A DNA stretch of 42,087 bases from Gammaproteobacteria bacterium (GTDB lineage Bacteria; Pseudomonadota; Gammaproteobacteria; Steroidobacterales; Steroidobacteraceae). The position numbers were made by a program, and so were the translations under genes. The notes beneath the pieces were generated by a model. That model saw only the letters and a list, made by a program, of their open reading frames with translations. It did not search any database and had not been told where the DNA came from. Of this stretch, positions 36,464 to 42,087 are shown piece by piece; the stretch's first letter is position 1, and each line of letters opens with the position of its first letter. The stretch spans positions 1 to 42,087 of the forward strand of contig DAHUXE010000003.1 in NCBI GenBank assembly GCA_027307325.1. The letters are read 5' to 3'.

Positions 36464-37722
36464 AGCAACGGCTCGATCAACGCGAGGAGTTTCGACAGCG
36501 CGCCGCGGCTGCCCGCCACCGAGGCGCGGCCTTGTGACCCGATACGCTCGCGCTGCGCCGGATCCGCGAGCAGCGTACTCACGCGCGCGCCGAGCTCCTG
36601 CGCGCTGTGCACGATCTCGGCGGCACCGCTCGCGACGAGGAGGCGAGCCACCTCCGCTCCGTTGGAGTTGTGGGGACCGGTGAGCACCGGCACCCCGAGC
36701 GCGGCGGGCTCGAGCAGGTTGTGGCCGCCGACCGGCACCAGGCTCCCGCCGACGAAGGCGACGTCCGCCGCCGCGTAGAACTCGAGGAGCTCGCCGAGCG
36801 AGTCGAGCAGCAGGGCGACGGGCGCGGCGGAGGTAGCCGCGCCACCATCCTCCGAGCGGCGCGTGAAGGCCACGTCCGCCTGCGCGAGCTGCTGTGCCAC
36901 CTGCGCGAAGCGCGCCGGGTGTCGTGGCGCGATGACGAGCAGGGCGTCGGGGTGCGAGCGGCGCACCGTACGCTGCGCCTCGAGCACCGCCGCCTCCTCG
37001 CCCTCGTGGGTGCTGCCCGCCACCCACAGCGCCCGCCGCGGCGCGTAGCGCGAGCGCAAGCGCCGGCCGCGCTCGGGCAGATCCTCCGGCAGCTCGAAGT
37101 CGAACTTGAGATTGCCGGTCACGTGGGTGCTGCCGGCATCGGCGCCGAGCGCGCGGAAGCGCGCGGCGTCGGCTTCCCCCTGGGCCGCGACGATCGCGGC
37201 CTGTGACAGCGCATCCCTGAACAGCGCGCCGAGGCGCCGGTAGCGGCCGAGCGAGCGCTCGGAGACGCGCGCGCTCGCCAGCACCAGCGGCACGCGCCGC
37301 CGCCCGCATTCGCGGTAGAGATTGGGCCAGAGCTCGGTCTCGAAGATCACCGCAAGCCGCGGATCGACCCGCTTCAGGAACCGCCGCACCGCGCCCGGCA
37401 GGTCGTAGGGAACGTAGCGCACCTCGGCGACGTTGCCGAACAGCGCGCGCGCGCGCGCCGCCCCGGTCGGCGTGAAAGTCGTCACCGTGAGCGGCAGCTG
37501 CGGGTGGCGCCGGTGAAGCGCGTCGACCAGCGGCGCGCACGCCTGCACCTCCCCTACCGACACCGCGTGCAGCCACACGCCCCCCGGGTCCCGCTTAGGT
37601 CCCAAGCCGAAACGCTGGCGGAAGTCGCGCCAGTAGCTGCGGTCACGCACACCGCGCGCGAGCAGCACGACGGAAATGATCGGCGCGGTCAGATAGACGG
37701 CGAGGAGATAGAGGATGCGCAA
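36460..37722 (-). CDS. waaA: Kdo transferase WaaA (KdtA)
   Basis: Inner-membrane glycosyltransferase adding Kdo from CMP-Kdo to lipid IVA. The 420-aa product has an N-terminal hydrophobic helix (ILYLLAVYLTAPIISVVLL), GVWLHAVSVGEVQA with a conserved Glu, ETELWPNLY, and the C-terminal VGGSLVPVGGHNLLEPAALG signature. The start is a TTG at 37722, the only candidate giving a normal N-terminus, 4 nt after the kdkA stop. Because a Kdo kinase precedes it, WaaA may add only one Kdo residue, as in Haemophilus; this is inference. Confidence 0.95.
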   Translation of the reverse strand: MRILYLLAVYLTAPIISVVLLARGVRDRSYWRDFRQRFGLGPKRDPGGVWLHAVSVGEVQACAPLVDALHRRHPQLPLTVTTFTPTGAARARALFGNVAEVRYVPYDLPGAVRRFLKRVDPRLAVIFETELWPNLYRECGRRRVPLVLASARVSERSLGRYRRLGALFRDALSQAAIVAAQGEADAARFRALGADAGSTHVTGNLKFDFELPEDLPERGRRLRSRYAPRRALWVAGSTHEGEEAAVLEAQRTVRRSHPDALLVIAPRHPARFAQVAQQLAQADVAFTRRSEDGGAATSAAPVALLLDSLGELLEFYAAADVAFVGGSLVPVGGHNLLEPAALGVPVLTGPHNSNGAEVARLLVASGAAEIVHSAQELGARVSTLLADPAQRERIGSQGRASVAGSRGALSKLLALIEPLL

Positions 37723-37726
37723 CAGT

Positions 37727-38500
37727 TCAGCTTTCAGCCGGCTGCAACTCGGCCACGGGGCCGCCCGACTGACGATAGCCGTCGAGCAGCCCGTGCCAGT
37801 CGGCCTCGCCGAAGCGCTCGGACGGCAGTCCCCATGTGATCTTCTCGAGCGAGCGGCGCAGGCGCACCAGGTTCCCGTCACGCCACAGGCCGGAACCGCG
37901 CAGCTGCGAGCGGTCGAAGTCGATGAGATAGACCTGCTCCTCGCTGAGCAGGATGTTGTTCGCGTTGAGGTCCGCGTGGCAGACGCCGAGGTCGTGGAAG
38001 CGGCGGATGCAGCGTCCAATGGAAATCCAGGTGAGGATGGAGAGCGCCCCGGTGCGCAGGCACCCGGCGAGCGAGCCGACGGTCGCGAGCCGCTCGGTAA
38101 TCAGGTCGCCGGTGTAGGTGACGCCGGCGGCCCGCCGGTAGCGCGCGGCGATCGGGGCCGGCACCGGCAGACCCGCGCGATGCAGGCTGTAGGTAAGCTG
38201 CCACTCGGCGAACGGGCGCGTGTTGTCCTCCCCGAGGAACGCGTAGTGGTCGGCGGACAGGTGCGCCGCCAACCCACCGCGGCGGTAGTGTCGCAGGACG
38301 TAGCGCTTGCTGTCGGCGGCGAGAAAGTAGGTCGCGCCGCGCCCGTTTGCGCTGCCCTCGAGCTTACCGAGCGACTGCCAGTACCCGGGAGTAAACCACT
38401 CGGCGGTCAAATTGCTCACGCGGGACGCGTCATATAGCATGGCGCCGCGTGCCAGGGCGCCCCGCTTCACCTCCGGTCCGAGTGCCCAGCGGCCTTTCAC
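37727..38500 (-). CDS. kdkA: 3-deoxy-D-manno-octulosonic acid kinase KdkA
   Basis: Phosphorylates the single Kdo of the LPS inner core, ATP-dependent, WaaP/KdkA family. The 257-aa product has a protein-kinase-like fold: GRGATYFL, LRHYRRGGLAAHL, then the catalytic loop HADLNANNILL and the metal site YLIDFDRSQ. I use GTG 38500 because GGTGGAG lies 8 nt upstream and homologues have about 20 residues before the aligned start; ATG 38440 is a shorter alternative. waaA follows after 4 nt. It is divergent from the GT9 gene with a gap of only 15 nt. Confidence 0.9.
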   Translation of the reverse strand: MKGRWALGPEVKRGALARGAMLYDASRVSNLTAEWFTPGYWQSLGKLEGSANGRGATYFLAADSKRYVLRHYRRGGLAAHLSADHYAFLGEDNTRPFAEWQLTYSLHRAGLPVPAPIAARYRRAAGVTYTGDLITERLATVGSLAGCLRTGALSILTWISIGRCIRRFHDLGVCHADLNANNILLSEEQVYLIDFDRSQLRGSGLWRDGNLVRLRRSLEKITWGLPSERFGEADWHGLLDGYRQSGGPVAELQPAES

Positions 38501-38515
38501 GGGTCTGACTCCACC

Positions 38516-39568
38516 ATGCTGCCTCTCGCCGAACCGCCGCGCAGTCTCTGCATCCTCAGGCTGTCGGCGATCGGCGATACCTGCCATGTAGTGCCGATCG
38601 TGCGCACCCTGCAGCAGGCGTGGCCGGCGACGCAACTCACCTGGATCATCGGGCGAACCGAAGCGCGCCTCATGAGCCTCATCGAGGGCGTCGAGTTTAT
38701 CACCGTGGACAAGGGCGCAGGACTCGCCGCGCGGCGGGCGCTGCGCGCGCAGCTGCGCGGCCGCCGCTTCGACGTGCTGCTGCACATGCAGCTCGCGCTG
38801 CGCGCCAGCCTGGCGTCGCTCGCGGTCGCGGCGGACGTCAGGCTCGGCTTCGATCGCCCCCGTGCCCGCGAGCTGCAGTGGCTGTTCACCAACAGCCGTA
38901 TCGCCGCCAGCACCCGCGAGCACGTCCTCGACAGTTTCTTCGGCTTTCCCGCCGCGCTCGGCATCCGCGAGCAGCTGCTGCGCTGGGACGTGCCGCTGCC
39001 GGCCGCGGCGCGCGCCTACGCCGAGCGGCTGATACCGGACGCTCAGCCGACTCTCGTCATCAGCCCCTGCTCGCGCCATGCGCGCCGCAACTGGGCGCTC
39101 GAGCGCTATGCGGCGCTCGCCCGCCATGCCGCGAGCCGGCATCGCATGCGGGTAATACTCGCCGGCGGCCCGGGCGAGGACGAGAAGCGCGCTGGTGCTG
39201 CGATCGCGCGCCTCGCCGGCGCCGGCGTGCTCGATCAGACCGGACAGGACACGCTGCCGCAGTTGCTGGCGCTGCTCTCCCGCGCCACCGTGCTGGTGAG
39301 CCCCGATTCGGGTCCGGTGCACATGGCGACCATGGTGGGCACTCCGGTCATCGGCCTGTACGCCGCCACCAACCCGGCGCGCAGCGGCCCGTACCTCTCG
39401 GGGCGCTGGTGCGTCGATGCCTATGCACGCGCCGCGCGTGCGTTCCGCGGCTGCGAGCCGCAGCAGCTGCCCTGGGGGCACAAGATCGAGGAACCGGGCG
39501 TCATGGAGCTCATCCAGGTCGACGAGGTCACCGCGCGCATCGATGAGTTGCTAGGATCGCGCCCATGA
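38516..39568 (+). CDS. Glycosyltransferase family 9 protein (heptosyltransferase-like)
   Basis: LPS-core type transferase using ADP-heptose or another donor. The 350-aa product has the GT9 opening LCILRLSAIGDTCHVVPIVRTL, the middle SPCSRHARRNW substrate region, and the C-terminal LVSPDSGPVHMATMVGTPVIGLYAATNP that binds the donor. Start ATG 38516. Position next to waaA and kdkA supports a role in inner-core assembly, as a WaaC- or WaaF-like enzyme, but the exact linkage cannot be read from sequence alone. Confidence 0.9.
   Translation: MLPLAEPPRSLCILRLSAIGDTCHVVPIVRTLQQAWPATQLTWIIGRTEARLMSLIEGVEFITVDKGAGLAARRALRAQLRGRRFDVLLHMQLALRASLASLAVAADVRLGFDRPRARELQWLFTNSRIAASTREHVLDSFFGFPAALGIREQLLRWDVPLPAAARAYAERLIPDAQPTLVISPCSRHARRNWALERYAALARHAASRHRMRVILAGGPGEDEKRAGAAIARLAGAGVLDQTGQDTLPQLLALLSRATVLVSPDSGPVHMATMVGTPVIGLYAATNPARSGPYLSGRWCVDAYARAARAFRGCEPQQLPWGHKIEEPGVMELIQVDEVTARIDELLGSRP
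39552..39557 (+). promoter_or_regulatory. -10-like box (TAGGAT) upstream of the DUF6165 gene
   Basis: TAGGAT at the end of the GT9 coding region ends 7 nt before ATG 39565 with no Shine-Dalgarno. The gene could thus be made both by coupling (ATGA overlap) and from a leaderless internal transcript. Confidence 0.3.
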
Positions 39569-39957
39569 ACGATGTCCTCGTGCCCGTCTCCCCGGGCGAG
39601 CTGCTCGACAAGATCACGATCCTGAGGATCAAGGCAGCCCGCATCATGGACGCCGCAAAGCTCGCCAACGTGAAAACCGAGCTGGCGCTACTCGAGTCCA
39701 CCTGGAGCGAGTCGGGGTGCGCCGGGCGCGGACTCGCCCAGGAAGAGCGGGCGCTGCAGCACGTGAACGAGCAGCTCTGGGACATCGAGGACCGGATCCG
39801 CGACAAGGAGGCGCGGCAGACCTTCGACCGCGAGTTCATCGAGCTCGCGCGCGCCGTGTACGTCTCGAACGACGAGCGTGCCGCGATCAAGAAGCGCATC
39901 AACACCCAGCTCGGCTCGCGCATCGTCGAGGAAAAGTCCTACCAGCAGTACCGCTGA
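39565..39957 (+). CDS. DUF6165 family protein
   Basis: Small soluble protein of an uncharacterised family. The 130-aa product starts VLVPVSPGELLDKITILRIK, the conserved N-terminal core of the family, and is otherwise mostly alpha-helical and highly charged with coiled-coil character (about residues 40-110). It ends in VEEKSYQQYR. It overlaps the GT9 gene by 4 nt (ATGA), so it is tied to LPS glycosylation genes. No catalytic motif is visible; a scaffold or accessory role for a glycosyltransferase is plausible but unproven. Confidence 0.82.
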   Translation: MNDVLVPVSPGELLDKITILRIKAARIMDAAKLANVKTELALLESTWSESGCAGRGLAQEERALQHVNEQLWDIEDRIRDKEARQTFDREFIELARAVYVSNDERAAIKKRINTQLGSRIVEEKSYQQYR

Positions 39958-39986
39958 GGGTCCGCGCCGGGGCGCGATTTCGATTC

Positions 39987-40013
39987 ACCGCGCGAGGGTG
40001 TATCGTGCGCGGT
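39987..40013 (+). terminator. Possible hairpin between DUF6165 and BNR genes
   Basis: ACCGCGC and GCGCGGT arms (7 bp) with a 13-nt loop, followed by TCAAAATAA rather than a U-tract. Weak as an intrinsic terminator; it lies in the 87-nt gap before the BNR-repeat gene. Confidence 0.2.
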
Positions 40014-40044
40014 CAAAATAACCGTACCCCGGGACTTCAAGCAC

Positions 40045-42087
40045 GTGCGCCTATTCGCCGCGACCTGCTCCGCGATACTGCCCCTGCTCGGCCTGAGCTT
40101 TGCCTGCGGCCCGGCTCGTGCCCAGCACCAGCCGCCGGACCGCTACGCCGACCTCTCCTGGCGCATGATCGGACCGCTGCGCGGCGGGCGCACCCGCTCA
40201 GTGGCGGGCGTCGCCTCGCAGCCGAATACCTTCTACATCGGCGCGGTCAACGGCGGTGTCTGGAAGACCGCCGACGCCGGGCGCACCTGGCAGCCCATCT
40301 TCGATGGCGAGCCGACCCAGTCGATCGGCGCCATCGCGATCGCGCCCTCCGACCCCAGCATCATCTATGTCGCGAGCGGCGAGGGACTGCGGCGGCCGGA
40401 CCTGTCGGTCGGCAACGGCATCTACCGCTCCGCGGACGGCGGGCGCACCTGGGTGCACGGCGGCCTCACCGATGGCGAGCAGATTCCCGAGCTGGCCGTC
40501 GATCCGCGCGATCCGAACCGTCTGTTCGCCGCGGTACTCGGCCACCCGTACGGCGCGAACGAGCAGCGCGGCATCTACCGCTCGCGCGACGGCGGAGCAA
40601 CCTGGGAGCGGGTCCTCTACAAGGATGCCGACACGGGCGGCTCCGGTGTCGCGCTCGATCCGGCGAACCCGGAGGTGGTGTACGCGGCGCTGTGGCAGTC
40701 GCGCCTCGGACCGTGGGAGGACAAGAACGAGTTCGAGGGCACCAACGGCGGTCTCTTCAAGTCGACCGACGGCGGCACGACCTGGAGACGCCTGAGCACG
40801 GGACTCCCGGACAATCTCACGCAGATCAATTTCACGATCGCCGCGGGCGCACCGCAGCGCATCTACGCCGTGGCCGGAACGACCGAGCCGGGCGACTATT
40901 CCTCGGCCGCGGGACTCGGCATCTTCCGCTCCGACGACGGGGGCGAGCACTGGGTGCGGATCACGAGCGATCCGCGCGCCTCGCTGCGCATCGGCGGCGG
41001 CGACCTGACGGTACTGCGCGCCGATCCGGCCAACGCCGACGTCCTCTACAGCATGGGCCTCGTCACCATGAAATCCGCCGACGGCGGGCGGACCTGGACG
41101 CCGCTACGCGGCGCGCCGGGGGGCGATGACTACCAGAACATGTGGATCAGCCCGCGCGACCCGCGCATCCTCGCGCTGGTGAGCGACCAGGGAGCGGTCA
41201 TCACGGTGAACGGCGGCGAAACCTGGAGCAGCTGGCTCAATCAGCCGACGGCGCAGCTCTACCACGTGAGCGTCACACCGACCTTCCCCTACCAGGTCTG
41301 CTCCGGCCAGCAGGAAAGCGGCTCGGTGTGCATCGCCACGCGTGGCAACGACGGCTCGATCACCGACCGCGAGTGGCACCCGGTGGGCGCGATCGAGTAT
41401 GGCTACGTCGCGCCCGATCCCCTCGACCCGGACGTCGTCTACGGCGGCGGTCGCAACGAGGTGTCGAGATTCCACGTCTCCACCGGCCAGGTGCAGAACG
41501 TGACGCCCGTGCCGGTGCGCGGACCCGACGTGCGTGCCGACCGCACGCAGCCGCTCATGTTCTCGCCGCTCAACCCGCACGTTCTCTACTACGCGCTCAA
41601 CCGGCTGTGGAAGACGAGCGACGGCGGCATGACCTGGACCGTGATCAGCCCCGACCTCGCGCGCGCGGCGGGCGCGGTGCCCGCGAGCGTCGCTACCCAG
41701 CACCCCAAGGGTGCCGAGGAGCAGCGCGGCGTCATCTACGCGCTCGGGCCGTCGCCGAAGAGCATCGACACGTTGTGGGCCGGCACCGACGATGGCCTGG
41801 TGTGGGTGACGCGCGACGGCGGCGCTCACTGGGCCGACGTCACGCCTCCCGGCCTCATCCCCTGGAGCAAGGTGACCCGGATCGAGCCGTCGCATTTCGA
41901 CGCCGACAGCGCCTATGTCGCGGTGAGCCGCCTGCGCATCGACGATCTGCACCCTTATCTCTATCGCACCCGCGACGGCGGCAAGAGCTGGCAGCCGATC
42001 GCGGCGGGTCTCCCCGACGATGCGCCGGTTAACTCCGTGCGCGAGGATCCCGAGCGCAGAGGATTGCTGTTCGCCGCCACCGAGAAG
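40045..42087 (+). CDS. Exported BNR/WD40-YVTN-like beta-propeller protein (partial, C-terminus beyond window)
   Basis: The frame is open from GTG 40045 to the window edge (681 codons). It has a signal peptide (about residues 1-27, ending PARAQ) and then at least nine BNR-type repeats, with S/T-x-D-x-G-x-x-W cores such as TADAGRTW, SADGGRTW, SRDGGATW, STDGGTTW, SDDGGEHW, TSDGGMTW and TRDGGKSW. Such repeats build sialidase/sortilin-like propellers. Homologues in soil bacteria are about 1000 aa and annotated as glycosyl hydrolase or VPS10/sortilin-like, without known activity. No catalytic residues can be assigned. The start lacks a clear Shine-Dalgarno. Confidence 0.85.
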   Translation, partial: MRLFAATCSAILPLLGLSFACGPARAQHQPPDRYADLSWRMIGPLRGGRTRSVAGVASQPNTFYIGAVNGGVWKTADAGRTWQPIFDGEPTQSIGAIAIAPSDPSIIYVASGEGLRRPDLSVGNGIYRSADGGRTWVHGGLTDGEQIPELAVDPRDPNRLFAAVLGHPYGANEQRGIYRSRDGGATWERVLYKDADTGGSGVALDPANPEVVYAALWQSRLGPWEDKNEFEGTNGGLFKSTDGGTTWRRLSTGLPDNLTQINFTIAAGAPQRIYAVAGTTEPGDYSSAAGLGIFRSDDGGEHWVRITSDPRASLRIGGGDLTVLRADPANADVLYSMGLVTMKSADGGRTWTPLRGAPGGDDYQNMWISPRDPRILALVSDQGAVITVNGGETWSSWLNQPTAQLYHVSVTPTFPYQVCSGQQESGSVCIATRGNDGSITDREWHPVGAIEYGYVAPDPLDPDVVYGGGRNEVSRFHVSTGQVQNVTPVPVRGPDVRADRTQPLMFSPLNPHVLYYALNRLWKTSDGGMTWTVISPDLARAAGAVPASVATQHPKGAEEQRGVIYALGPSPKSIDTLWAGTDDGLVWVTRDGGAHWADVTPPGLIPWSKVTRIEPSHFDADSAYVAVSRLRIDDLHPYLYRTRDGGKSWQPIAAGLPDDAPVNSVREDPERRGLLFAATEK

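Noticed and set aside
38501..39481. Long upstream extension of the kdkA frame
   Set aside because: Antisense to the GT9 gene; KdkA length and the Shine-Dalgarno at 38509-38515 support the GTG 38500 start.

Overview
The window is gene-dense, very GC-rich chromosomal DNA from a Gram-negative bacterium. The gene set (LptABC, KdsCD, WaaA with a Kdo kinase, RpoN-HPF-RapZ, IbaG-MurA, Mpl, CpdA) points to Gammaproteobacteria. The tkt-gap-pgk-pyk operon together with a PPi-type phosphofructokinase and a proton-pumping pyrophosphatase suggests a lineage near Steroidobacterales/Nevskiales/Xanthomonadales; this placement is inference from gene content, not a computed phylogeny. No rRNA, tRNA, CRISPR array, prophage or insertion sequence was recognised.

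Layout. 1-2.4 kb (minus): partial 6-phosphogluconate dehydrogenase, murA, ibaG. 2.5-8.9 kb (plus): the envelope/sigma-54 cluster kdsD-kdsC-lptC-lptA-lptB, then rpoN-hpf-rapZ. 8.9-10.1 kb (minus): a patatin-like phospholipase broken by one in-frame stop. 10.2-18.2 kb (minus): central carbon operon tkt-gap-pgk-pyk, followed by a penicillin-acylase-family Ntn hydrolase. 18.5-20.1 kb (plus): cpdA-like phosphodiesterase and a TraB/GumN protein. 20.15-20.35 kb: a 192-bp non-coding element with 32-bp imperfect terminal inverted repeats. 20.4-23.4 kb: CPBP protease and two divergent glycosyltransferases. 23.4-25.3 kb (minus): a small membrane protein and mpl. 25.4-27.3 kb: RNase D converging on an adenylate kinase with a long basic tail. 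27.4-31.3 kb (plus): pfp, hppA, msrB. 31.4-34.1 kb: an ArsR regulator with a palindromic operator converging on a PAS-GGDEF-EAL protein. 34.3-36.5 kb (plus): pcm-like methyltransferase and a TolC-type protein. 36.5-40 kb: LPS inner-core genes waaA, kdkA, a GT9 transferase and a DUF6165 gene. 40 kb to the end: a large exported BNR-repeat protein, cut by the window edge.

How the genes work together. Three themes recur. (1) LPS and peptidoglycan: KdsD/KdsC make Kdo, WaaA transfers it, KdkA phosphorylates it, the GT9 enzyme probably extends the core, LptABC exports it; MurA and Mpl serve wall synthesis and recycling. (2) Carbon and PPi energy: transketolase, GAPDH, PGK and pyruvate kinase, with a reversible PPi-PFK beside a K+-independent H+-PPase and adenylate kinase. 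(3) Regulation: sigma-54, ribosome hibernation, RapZ, c-di-GMP, and probably cAMP.

The most notable sequence-level signals are a recurrent TANNNT box 7-10 nt upstream of start codons that lack a Shine-Dalgarno (probable leaderless mRNAs: ibaG, kdsD, lptA, cpdA, a glycosyltransferase, pfp, DUF6165), the terminal-inverted-repeat element at 20155-20346, the Lys/Arg-rich tail and three-cysteine LID of adenylate kinase, the stop-and-restart (TAAGTG) in the patatin gene, and a palindrome over the predicted promoter of the tkt operon. I found no wholly new multi-gene system.
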